From assembly GCF_001428505.1 (NCBI RefSeq), contig NZ_LMHU01000006.1:310712-374711 (forward strand): 64,000 nt of DNA, read 5' to 3'. Positions within the stretch are counted from its first letter, which is position 1; each line of letters begins with the position of its first letter. The DNA is from Terrabacter sp. Root181 (GTDB taxonomy: Bacteria; Actinomycetota; Actinomycetes; Actinomycetales; Dermatophilaceae). The notes below the pieces were generated by a model. It was not told the DNA's origin. It was given only the letters and a program-made list of their open reading frames with translations, and ran no database searches. The position numbers and the translations under genes were made by a program. Of the stretch, positions 56,761 to 64,000 are shown one piece after another.

Positions 56761-57606
56761 TCAACCCTTGCGGCGGAGGCGGTCGACGCGGGCCAGCCAG
56801 CGCTGCGCGGTCTCGTCGGTGACGCCGAGCCGGCGCTTGGCGCGGTCGAAGAGGTCGACGGCCTTCTTGTCGGCCCAGATCGCGACCTTCCTGACCCCGT
56901 CGTCGGGACGCGCCCGGTAGTTCGTCGCCCGACGGACGGTCTGCTCCTCCTGCGTGAAGTAGTAGAGCGCCATCGAGCGGCGCGCCACGTCCTCGGGACA
57001 CAGCAGCGGGTCCGGGTGACCATGGAAGCTGTCGTGGGAGGTCGTGAAGACGAACATGCGGTTGCCCTTGGGGGTGACCCTGCCCTGGACGGCCGTCATG
57101 TCGTGGTCCCACAGCTCGAGCTGTCCGCCCCACTCCTCCTGCCACTCCTCGTTGAGGTAGAGCAGGATGTTGACCCGGCGGGCCCAGTTCTCGTGCGTGT
57201 GGTGCGTGGAGAAGTCCGCGTGGATGTTGAGGTGGCCACCGCGCAGCGTCTGGTGCAGGCCACCGCCGTCCATCGACCAGTCGGGGATCAGCCCCTCGAT
57301 GCCGGTGAGGCGCTCGAGGTAGTCGACGAACTCCGGTGACACGAACTCCTTGGCGACGGCCGTCAGGGTCGAGCCCCACGTGTCGGGCAGCGTGTTGGAG
57401 TACTTCGTCTCGTTGACGTGGAGGTAGCCCTTCCAGAAGGGGTCGCGGATTCCCGGGAACTCCTGCACCGCGGCGGCGAACGCCTCGGGCGTCAGCACGT
57501 CGTCGAGGACGATGTGCGGGTAGGGAGGTGCGGCGGCGTACCGGGCCGACGTCTCGTCGAGATCCGCCGTGAGCGACCCGACGTCGATGAGGGACAGCGC
57601 TGTCAT
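56761..57606 (-). CDS. 2OG-Fe(II)-dependent oxygenase (prolyl-hydroxylase-like)
   Basis: A 281-aa double-stranded beta-helix oxygenase. The iron ligands are H129-x-D131 in LNIHADFSTHHTHENWARR and a distal His (H195 or H197) in SHDSFHGHPDPL; R210 in DVARRSMALYYF can bind 2-oxoglutarate. VNILLYLNEEWQEEWGGQLELWDHD is a family hallmark. Such proteins hydroxylate protein or sugar side chains. Location beside glycosyltransferases suggests a cell-surface glycoconjugate substrate, which is inference. Confidence 0.87.
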   Translation of the reverse strand: MTALSLIDVGSLTADLDETSARYAAAPPYPHIVLDDVLTPEAFAAAVQEFPGIRDPFWKGYLHVNETKYSNTLPDTWGSTLTAVAKEFVSPEFVDYLERLTGIEGLIPDWSMDGGGLHQTLRGGHLNIHADFSTHHTHENWARRVNILLYLNEEWQEEWGGQLELWDHDMTAVQGRVTPKGNRMFVFTTSHDSFHGHPDPLLCPEDVARRSMALYYFTQEEQTVRRATNYRARPDDGVRKVAIWADKKAVDLFDRAKRRLGVTDETAQRWLARVDRLRRKG

Positions 57607-57712
57607 GCGCGGAACTATCGCACAATATTTCCCGCGAGTAACTTGCAGTCGCTAGACTCCGCGAAGTTTCGTCGTCGGCTGCCCCCTCGGGCACCGTCCC
57701 GGGAGGTCAACG
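57607..57712. promoter_or_regulatory. Divergent promoter region, 2OG oxygenase / GT2-methyltransferase
   Basis: A 106-nt gap between divergent genes with locally low GC (CACAATATTTCCCGCGAG around 57624-57641). Candidate boxes on the minus strand are TTACTC, a 16-nt spacer, and GATAGT. The rightward promoter is not clear. A GGGAGG ribosome site precedes the GT2 start. Confidence 0.35.
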
Positions 57713-59173
57713 GTGCTCACCCCAGCTCACGCACGCACGTCCAGCACGCCCAAGCGCGTCGGTGTCCTCGTCGTCGCCTACAACGCGGCGACGACCCTGG
57801 CGCGGGTGCTCGACCGGCTGCCCGAGTCGTTCATCTCCGGGGTGGACCACATCCTCATCGGCGACGACGCCAGCGTCGACGACACGCACGCGGTGGCGAC
57901 GGCGTACCAGAGCGGTTCCTTGCTCCCCCTCACCGTGGTGCGCCATCCGGAGAACCTCGGCTACGGCGGCAACCAGAAGGCGGGCTACCGCTGGGCGATC
58001 TCGCACGGCCTCGACGTCGTCGTGCTGCTGCACGGGGACGGGCAGTACGCCCCCGAGGTCATCGAGGACCTCGTCGAGCCGCTGCTCGCCGGGGATGCCG
58101 ACGCGGTGTTCGGCTCCCGGATGATGCGCCGGGGCGCCGCCCGCGCCGGTGGCATGCCGGCCTACAAGTACGTCGGCAACCGCATCCTCTCGACGATGCA
58201 GAACGCCCTCACCGGTCTCGAGCTGACCGAGTGGCACAGCGGCTACCGCGCCTACCGGGTCGACGCGCTCGCCGACCTCGACCTCGGCTCGTACTCCGAC
58301 GACTTCGACTTCGACACGGAGATCATCCTGGGGCTGCATGCCGCGGGGAAGCGCATCGTCGAGGTCCCGATCCCCACGTACTACGGTGACGAGATCTGCT
58401 ACGTCAACGGGATGAAGTACGCGCGCGACGTCACCAAGGACGTCGTCCGCTTCCGCGCGGCCCAGATGGGCTTCGGCAGCGGCTCGACCGGGCTGGACGA
58501 GACCGCGTACGAGCTCAAGCCCTCACCGCACTCGTCCCACGGTCGCCTCCTCGGCTGGCTCGGCCGCCGCTCCCCGGCCCGCGTCCTGGACGTCGGGTGC
58601 TCCGACGGCCAGTTCGGCGCGCTCGTGCGCGAGCAGGGACACCACGTCGTCGGTGTCGACATCGTCAAGCACGACGGCGTGGCCGACCGCCTCGACGACT
58701 TCGTCGAGGCCGACCTCGAGCAGGGGCTGCCCGACACCGGCGAACCCTACGACGTCGTCATCGCCGCCGACGTGCTCGAGCACGTCACCGACCCGGCACA
58801 CCTGCTGAACGACATGACGGCCGCGCTGGCGCCCGGCGGCCGGATCCTCGTCTCGGTGCCCAACTTCGGGCACTGGTACCCCCGTGGCCGCGTCGCGGTC
58901 GGGCGGTTCGACTACGACCAGCGTGGGCCCCTGGACCAGGGGCACGTCCGCTTCTTCACCCGCCGCAGCTTCGAACGGCTCGTCACCGCCAACGGGCTGC
59001 GTGTCGTGGCACGCGACACCGTCGGCTCACCCGTCGACGTCCTGGCACGGGGCCGGGAGGACACCACGGTCGGCGCCGTCGCCCAGGGTGTCGCCGCAAC
59101 CGACCGCGCGGCCACGCGCGTGTGGCCGACCTTGTTCGGCTACCAGTTCCTCTACGTCCTGGAGCGGGTTTGA
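57713..59173 (+). CDS. GT2 glycosyltransferase fused to SAM methyltransferase
   Basis: A 486-aa two-domain protein. Residues ~15-245 are a GT-A glycosyltransferase (KRVGVLVVAYNAATTLARVL; LIGDDASVDDTH; LLHGDGQYAPEVI; ELTEWHSGYRAYRVDAL). Residues ~285-480 are a class I methyltransferase (VLDVGCSDGQFGALVREQG; VVGVDIVKHDGVADRL; VVIAADVLEHVTDPAHLL; PGGRILVSVPNFGHWYPRGR). The GT half resembles dolichyl-phosphate-mannose synthase-like enzymes acting on polyprenyl phosphate. Transfer and methylation of the same glycan is plausible. GTG 57713 start, GGGAGG upstream; stop overlaps the next start. Confidence 0.88.
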   Translation: MLTPAHARTSSTPKRVGVLVVAYNAATTLARVLDRLPESFISGVDHILIGDDASVDDTHAVATAYQSGSLLPLTVVRHPENLGYGGNQKAGYRWAISHGLDVVVLLHGDGQYAPEVIEDLVEPLLAGDADAVFGSRMMRRGAARAGGMPAYKYVGNRILSTMQNALTGLELTEWHSGYRAYRVDALADLDLGSYSDDFDFDTEIILGLHAAGKRIVEVPIPTYYGDEICYVNGMKYARDVTKDVVRFRAAQMGFGSGSTGLDETAYELKPSPHSSHGRLLGWLGRRSPARVLDVGCSDGQFGALVREQGHHVVGVDIVKHDGVADRLDDFVEADLEQGLPDTGEPYDVVIAADVLEHVTDPAHLLNDMTAALAPGGRILVSVPNFGHWYPRGRVAVGRFDYDQRGPLDQGHVRFFTRRSFERLVTANGLRVVARDTVGSPVDVLARGREDTTVGAVAQGVAATDRAATRVWPTLFGYQFLYVLERV

Positions 59174-61200
59174 CCTCAGCGCTACGACAGCGGCGCGCGC
59201 AGGTCGCCACCGCCGTCGGGCTCGTCGTCGGGGGCCTGGCGTTCTACCTCACGCTGTTCGACTTCCGGCTCGACCCGACGCGTACGGCCGTCAGCCTCGG
59301 CTACGCGTCGAACTTCTTCGACCTCCAGGCCCAGGCGTTCCTCGACGGTCGGGTCGACGTACCCCGGGGCAGCCTGGGCATCGAGGGCTTCGTCATCGAC
59401 GACCGCACCTACATGTACTTCCCGCCGTTCCCGGCCCTGCTCCGCGTGCCGGTGCTGCTGCTGACCAAGGCGTTCACCGGCCGGCTCAGCCTCGTCTCGA
59501 TGGGCCTGGCCTGGGTGGTGCTCGCCGTGATGACGGTGCTGCTGCTGTGGCTCGTGCACCGGTGCCTGCGGGGCACGCGTCCGGTGACGGTCCTCGAAGC
59601 GGTGGCCGCCGCCGTGTTCCTGGCAGCGGCGACCGGCGGCACGGTGCTCACGTTCGACGCGGCGCTCCCGTGGGTCTACCACGAGGTCTACCTCTGGGCG
59701 GTGGCTCTCGTCGTCGGCTCCCTCTACTGGATCGTGCGCACGGTCCTCGAGCCGACGCGGACCCACGTGCTGTGGCTCGGCGGCTTCGCCCTCGCGAGCG
59801 CCCTGACCCGCACCACCGGTGGCTGGGCCGTGTGCATCGTGGTCCTCGGCATCGGCGCCTGGCTCGCGCTCGGGCGCTACGGGCCCGAGCGCCGTCCGGC
59901 CTGGCGCATCGTCGCCCTCGCCGGAGCGGTGCCGCTCGCGGTCGCGGTCGCGTACAACCAGCTGAAGTTCGACCACCCCTACCTCTTCCCGCTGCAGGAC
60001 CAGGTGTGGACCTCGGTCAACGAGCACCGGCGCGACGCCCTCGCGGCCAACGGCGGGACCATCACGGGACCGCAGTTCTTCCTGACCTCGCTCGTCAACT
60101 ACTTCCGGCCCGACGGGGTGCGGTTCGTCGACTACTTCCCGTGGGTCACGCTGCCCGGCGAGCCGGCGCGGGCCTACGGCGGCGCGTACCTCGACCAGTT
60201 CTACCGGACGGGCAGCGTCACGGCCTTCATGCCGCTCCTGCTGCTGCTCACGCTCGCCTCGTTCCCCGTGCTGTTGCGCCGCACGGAGAGCATCGAGCGG
60301 CGGGCGCTGCGCCCGGCTGTGCTCGCCGGGCTGCTCGTCACCGGTGGCGTCATGGCCTACGGCTATGTCGCGTACCGCTACACGAGCGAGTTCGTCCCCG
60401 TCCTCGTCATGGCCGGCGCCGTGGGCCTGTGGGGCCTGACGGGGCTGCTCGAACGGCTCCCCCGGGTCGTGCGCGCCACGGCGCTCACCGCGACCGCGGT
60501 CCTGGCCTGCTTCGGCATCGCCGCCAACATGCTCACCGGGGTGGCGACCGCGGCGACGACGCACCGCGGCGAGGACCTGCGCGAGTTCGTGGCCACCCAG
60601 GCCACGGTCAGCGGCGGACCCGGCTCCGCCCTCAGCCGGCGGGTCACGCAGTCGGACGACCTGCCCGCGCGGGGCGCCACCGACGAGCTCCACGTCCTCG
60701 GCGACTGCGACGCGCTCTACCTCAACACCGGCGACGCGTACGAGCCGTGGGTGGTCGTCGAGGCGCGCCCCCAGGTCGTCGAGGTGCGGGTCGGCGAGCG
60801 GCTGCGTCACGGTCGCGTGCTGCTCTTCACCGTCCACGGCACCGTCGACCGGCACGTCTACCTCGAGACGCAGGACGACAACTACGCCCGTGTCGTCATC
60901 ACGACGAAGGACGGCAACTACGCCGGGGGATGGTTCGCCGTCTACCGCGACTCGACCTTCCGCGTGGGCATCGGCGTCGCGACCGACCTGGGGTTCGCCG
61001 AGGTCACGTCGACCCCGGGCGGCTTCGTCGGATACGTCCCCTACATCGAGTGGGACGCGAGCTGGGACGCCCGACCGGGGAGCATCTCCCCGTCGTTCTA
61101 CGGCACCCGCACGTTCGAGAAGCTCGGCGTGACCATGAGCCGCCAGCAGGGCCTGCCCCTCGACCTCTGCCACCGCCTGCTGGCCGACGCCCGCTCGTGA
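59170..61200 (+). CDS. Large polytopic membrane protein, GT-C/ArnT-like
   Basis: A 676-aa protein. About ten to twelve helices occupy roughly residues 10-450 (GLVVGGLAFYLTLF, LAWVVLAVMTVLLLWLV, AYGYVAYRYTSEFVPVLVMAGAVG), then a 220-residue extracytoplasmic C-terminal domain, beta-rich and of jelly-roll appearance (LLFTVHGTVDRHVYLETQDDN by parts). The early extracytoplasmic loop contains several Asp (DFRLDPTRTAV, DGRVDV), as in GT-C enzymes. A sugar-transferase role with polyprenyl donors is likely, unproven. The TTG start (59170) overlaps the previous stop (TTGA). Confidence 0.75.
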   Translation: MTSALRQRRAQVATAVGLVVGGLAFYLTLFDFRLDPTRTAVSLGYASNFFDLQAQAFLDGRVDVPRGSLGIEGFVIDDRTYMYFPPFPALLRVPVLLLTKAFTGRLSLVSMGLAWVVLAVMTVLLLWLVHRCLRGTRPVTVLEAVAAAVFLAAATGGTVLTFDAALPWVYHEVYLWAVALVVGSLYWIVRTVLEPTRTHVLWLGGFALASALTRTTGGWAVCIVVLGIGAWLALGRYGPERRPAWRIVALAGAVPLAVAVAYNQLKFDHPYLFPLQDQVWTSVNEHRRDALAANGGTITGPQFFLTSLVNYFRPDGVRFVDYFPWVTLPGEPARAYGGAYLDQFYRTGSVTAFMPLLLLLTLASFPVLLRRTESIERRALRPAVLAGLLVTGGVMAYGYVAYRYTSEFVPVLVMAGAVGLWGLTGLLERLPRVVRATALTATAVLACFGIAANMLTGVATAATTHRGEDLREFVATQATVSGGPGSALSRRVTQSDDLPARGATDELHVLGDCDALYLNTGDAYEPWVVVEARPQVVEVRVGERLRHGRVLLFTVHGTVDRHVYLETQDDNYARVVITTKDGNYAGGWFAVYRDSTFRVGIGVATDLGFAEVTSTPGGFVGYVPYIEWDASWDARPGSISPSFYGTRTFEKLGVTMSRQQGLPLDLCHRLLADARS

Positions 61201-62318
61201 AGGTCACCTTCCTCACCTGGCGGGACCCGGGACACCCGGACGGGGGCGGCTCCGAGGTCTACGTCGAGGAGATCGCTCGGCGGCTCGCGGCCCGCGGCCA
61301 CGAGGTCACCGTGCGCAGTGCGGCGTATGCCGGGGCCCCGGCTCGCGAGACCGTCGCGGGCGTCGCGCACCGCCGGTCCGGCGGGCGGCTCACCGTGTAC
61401 GTCCGTGGGCTCGCCCACCTGCTGACGCGCGAGGGGCGCGACCGCGACGTCGTCGTCGACGTCATCAACGGCCTGCCCTTCGCGTCACCGCTGCTGCGCC
61501 GCCACGGCGTGCTCGCGCTCGTGCACCACCTGCACCGAGAGCAGTGGGCGATCATCTACCCGGACTGGCGAGGACGCCTGGGCTGGTTCGTCGAGTCGCG
61601 CGTGACGCCACTGCTCTACCGCGCCGTCCCGGTCGTGACGGTGTCGGAGCACTCGGCGGCGGACCTCGCACGGATCGGCGTCGAACGCGCGCGCGTCACC
61701 GTGGTCCGCAACGGGCTGGACCACGGTCGCCGGCCCCCGACCGCCCCGAGGTCGACCTCGCCACGCCTCGTGGTCCTCGCGCGGCTCGTCCCCCACAAGC
61801 AGATCGAGCACGCCCTCTGGGTGCTGGCGCAGCTGCGCGCGGAGGTGCCCGGGCTACGGCTCGATGTCCTCGGCGACGGGTGGTGGCGCAGTCACCTCGT
61901 CGACGAGGCGAGCCGACTGGGCGTGACCGACTGCGTCACGTTCCACGGACACGTCGACGACCCGACTCGCGACGAGCTGCTCGCGACCGCCTGGGTGATG
62001 CTGCTGCCCTCGGTCAAGGAGGGGTGGGGCATCGCCGTCACGGAGGCCGCGGCCCAGGGGACGCCGACCATCGGCTACCGCCAGAGCGGGGGCCTGTGCG
62101 AGTCCGTCGTCGACGGCGTGACGGGCCTGCTCGTCTCGGACCGCTCGGAGCTCCTCGCCGCGACGCGCCGGCTGCTCGCCGACGACGTGCTGCGGACGCG
62201 GCTGTCGGTGGAGGGCACCCGCCGCGCGCGGCTGCTCGACTGGGACGACAGCGCCGAGCGCTTCGAGGAAGCGCTCGGCGAGGTCGGCGTGGACCGCGTC
62301 AGCGGTCGCCGTAGGTGA
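61197..62318 (+). CDS. GT4-family glycosyltransferase
   Basis: A 373-aa GT-B fold enzyme. The N-terminal domain opens KVTFLTWRDPGHPDGGGSEVYVEEI; the C-terminal domain reads LVVLARLVPHKQIEHALWVLAQL, LDVLGDGWWRSHLVDEA, and the retaining-GT signature LPSVKEGWGIAVTEAAAQGTPTIGY, with Glu positions 7 apart. It transfers an NDP-sugar onto a lipid or glycan acceptor. GTG 61197 overlaps the previous stop by 4 bp; the trio of genes is one unit. Its 3' end overlaps the DUF2613 gene on the other strand by 20 bp. Confidence 0.9.
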   Translation: MKVTFLTWRDPGHPDGGGSEVYVEEIARRLAARGHEVTVRSAAYAGAPARETVAGVAHRRSGGRLTVYVRGLAHLLTREGRDRDVVVDVINGLPFASPLLRRHGVLALVHHLHREQWAIIYPDWRGRLGWFVESRVTPLLYRAVPVVTVSEHSAADLARIGVERARVTVVRNGLDHGRRPPTAPRSTSPRLVVLARLVPHKQIEHALWVLAQLRAEVPGLRLDVLGDGWWRSHLVDEASRLGVTDCVTFHGHVDDPTRDELLATAWVMLLPSVKEGWGIAVTEAAAQGTPTIGYRQSGGLCESVVDGVTGLLVSDRSELLAATRRLLADDVLRTRLSVEGTRRARLLDWDDSAERFEEALGEVGVDRVSGRRR

Positions 62319-62439
62319 TGATCTCCTGGCTTGCGGGGTTGGTCTCGGGCGGCGCCGTCTGCGACGACACGAGACCGAACAGTCCGACACCGGCAAGCAC
62401 GGCACCGGCCACGATGGGGCCGACAACCTTCGTGAGCAT
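62299..62439 (-). CDS. DUF2613-like small membrane protein, 46 aa
   Basis: A 46-aa protein with one hydrophobic helix (VVGPIVAGAVLAGVGLFGLVSS) and a short exposed tail (QTAPPETNPASQEIITYGDR). The pattern fits DUF2613, an actinobacterial family. In Mycobacterium a similar micro-protein (Rv0236A) lies directly downstream of the arabinofuranosyltransferase gene aftD; here the neighbour is again a large membrane protein, separated by 2 nt. The convergent overlap with the GT4 gene is real coding overlap. Confidence 0.65.
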   Translation of the reverse strand: MLTKVVGPIVAGAVLAGVGLFGLVSSQTAPPETNPASQEIITYGDR

Positions 62440-62441
62440 CC

Positions 62442-64000
62442 TCAACTCCCTCTCTGGGTCCGGGGCAGCATACCAGCGGGTAGCCCCCGCCGACGGATGA
62501 ACCGGTCGCGCGTCACGAGGACCATTGCGACCAGCACGAGCGCGGCCACGAGCGCATCCGTCCCGACCACTGTCGCGATCCGCAACATCCCCGGATCCGG
62601 CTGCGGCGCAACGGGATCCGCGGACTCGTAGAGCTCCAGGTGCGTTCCGCGAAAGCGCTCCACGTAGCCGGCGGGAAGGGCGGGCCGCGTCGCGGCGTCG
62701 GCCTGGACGAGGAGCCAGCGCATGCCGAGCCGGCGCAGGTCGGCGGCAGCCGCCGGCGTGCCTCCGGGCTGCCCGGCACGGGCCAGGGCTGCCCCGACGG
62801 TGGCGGACCGGACGCTCTCCCCGCCCAGGGTCAGCGGCCCGACGGAGAGCCGGTCGGACATGACGACGTCGACGTCGAACCAGCGCGACGCAGGGTCGTA
62901 GACGGCGGAGGCGGCGCCCCACGGGTAGAGGCGGTAGGGGGCCCACGGCAGCGATGCCATCGACCCGTCGGACCCGTCGACGACGTCAGCCACCCGTGCG
63001 AAGTCGACGGGGTAGTCGACCGGGCGCACGGTGGGCCAGACGACCCGCGTGGCGTCGGGGAGAACGGCCAGCGGCAGCAGCAGCGCAGCTGTGCCCACCG
63101 TGGCGAGGAGCCCCGGGGACCGCGTACGAGCCGCCCTGAGTGCCCGGTCGGTGACCGCGCCGAAAGAGAGGACGGCGAGGACGACCGCGGGCAGGAGCCA
63201 CTTCTGCCCGTCGCGCAGCAGGCCCGCCCCCGGGACGCTCTCGACGAGCAGGCGCACGCCGGCAGATCCGCCCGGCACAGCGGCGACCACAGCGAGCCCG
63301 AGGCCGACCGCCGCGGCGACAGCGAGACGGGGCGCCGCCTCCGGGAGCAGCCGGCGCAGGCGCGGCCACCCGAAGGCGACCACGCCGACGACGAGGACGG
63401 TCCCGACGTGGCCGAGCACGCCGCCACGGCTGGGTGGCACCGAGCCCGAGTCCCAGATCCCGCCGAGCCCGAGCAGGCTCCACAGCGCGCCACCGGGGCG
63501 CTCGGCCCGGGCCGCGAACGCCTCCACGGCGTTCGGGTCGCCCACGGAACCACTGGCGCCCAGCAGGGCCGGGACGAGCCACGGCAGCTGCACGATCACG
63601 GCGACCGCGACGGCGAGCCGACGCGTCCCACGCGTCCAGGCCAGGACGGCCGCGAGCCCGCCCGCCACGACCGCCCCGGTAGGCGTGATCGAGGCCAGGG
63701 CCGCTCCGACGAGCAGCCCGGCAGCGGCACGGGTCCGGGCGCCCCTCCCCTGCTCCGAGACGCGGCGGAGGCGGACCGCGGCAGCGACGACGACGAAGCA
63801 CGCGGCATACGCGGCGAGCAGGGCCCACTGCCCCAGCGCGAGCCGCTCGACGACGAAGGGGTTCCACAGCGCGAAGCCGGCCGCGGCCGCTCGCGATGCG
63901 GGATGGGCGTCCCGCAGGAGCCGGTGGGCGGCGCACCCGGCGAGGACGAGGATCCCGACCAGCGCGACCCGGGCGAGGAGCGCCCCGCCCACGACGAGGT
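62442..64000 (-). CDS. Polytopic membrane protein, N-terminus beyond window edge
   Basis: At least 519 codons, open to the right edge. About ten hydrophobic segments (AALVLVAMVLVTR at the C-terminal end, VLVVGVVAFGWPRL in the middle) and an extracytoplasmic domain near residues 330-480 (MASLPWAPYRLYPWG, LRRLGMRWLLVQADA). A glycan-synthesis role, such as the AftD-type alpha-1,3-arabinofuranosyltransferase, is suggested by the adjacent DUF2613 gene. I did not recognise the catalytic part, which may lie upstream of the window. Confidence 0.6.
   Translation of the reverse strand, partial: LVVGGALLARVALVGILVLAGCAAHRLLRDAHPASRAAAAGFALWNPFVVERLALGQWALLAAYAACFVVVAAAVRLRRVSEQGRGARTRAAAGLLVGAALASITPTGAVVAGGLAAVLAWTRGTRRLAVAVAVIVQLPWLVPALLGASGSVGDPNAVEAFAARAERPGGALWSLLGLGGIWDSGSVPPSRGGVLGHVGTVLVVGVVAFGWPRLRRLLPEAAPRLAVAAAVGLGLAVVAAVPGGSAGVRLLVESVPGAGLLRDGQKWLLPAVVLAVLSFGAVTDRALRAARTRSPGLLATVGTAALLLPLAVLPDATRVVWPTVRPVDYPVDFARVADVVDGSDGSMASLPWAPYRLYPWGAASAVYDPASRWFDVDVVMSDRLSVGPLTLGGESVRSATVGAALARAGQPGGTPAAAADLRRLGMRWLLVQADAATRPALPAGYVERFRGTHLELYESADPVAPQPDPGMLRIATVVGTDALVAALVLVAMVLVTRDRFIRRRGLPAGMLPRTQRGS

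Overview
The window is about 72 percent G+C chromosomal DNA from an actinobacterium. The gene content suggests a member of the Intrasporangiaceae or a close relative: MDMPI-family and DinB-type proteins linked to mycothiol use, F420-type PPOX proteins, a CoaE fused to a UPF0157/GrpB domain, a DUF2613 micro-protein beside a large polytopic membrane protein, and GTG/TTG starts with ATGA/GTGA stop-start overlaps. The family assignment is inference. Genes are densely packed. I see no phage, transposase, integrase, CRISPR array, tRNA or rRNA.

Layout. 1-9 kb: excision-repair block, uvrA - Rieske lipoprotein - uvrC on the minus strand (uvrC runs off the left edge), with a GH15 hydrolase, an MDMPI-family protein and an MBL hydrolase diverging on the plus strand. 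9-12.7 kb: an unusual two-component pair, a histidine kinase with an N-terminal cyclic-nucleotide-binding-like domain and a response regulator fused to a thioredoxin-reductase-like flavoprotein that has no CxxC, followed by a small hypothetical protein. 12.9-17 kb: NlpC/P60 protein, EamA exporter, MFS transporter, aminoglycoside-phosphotransferase-like kinase. 17-21 kb: an XRE/MmyB-type regulator divergent from an AKR-SDR-AKR reductase operon. 21-26.5 kb: small enzymes (two PCD/VOC proteins around a DinB protein, a decayed NUDIX gene, DUF1801, GNAT) and a TerC transporter under a probable manganese (yybP-ykoY) riboswitch. 26.5-32.9 kb: uvrB, YCII, lipoate ligase, CoaE fusion, and a TetR-PPOX pair with a palindromic operator.

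33-38.3 kb: a five-gene Ugp-type operon (two permeases, binding protein, ATPase, glycerophosphodiesterase), consistent with uptake of glycerol-3-phosphate or glycerophosphodiesters. 38.4-48.7 kb: a nine-gene minus-strand operon preceded by a 27-codon leader peptide. It has a polar-amino-acid-type ABC transporter with two duplicated binding proteins, an FMN-reductase/GNAT fusion, a large FAD/NAD(P)-binding protein, two luciferase-like monooxygenases and a DUF1684 protein. I read it as an organosulfur-scavenging operon, possibly for S-alkyl-cysteine-type compounds; it is the most interesting system here.

49-64 kb: cell-envelope region with three acyltransferase-3 membrane proteins, ribosomal protein S1, a methyltransferase, a DUF3068 protein, a 2OG-Fe(II) oxygenase, a GT2/methyltransferase fusion, a polytopic membrane protein, a GT4 glycosyltransferase, a DUF2613 protein and a truncated large membrane protein. 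A heptamer, GTATGCC/GGCATAC, recurs through the window and is concentrated in gaps between genes.
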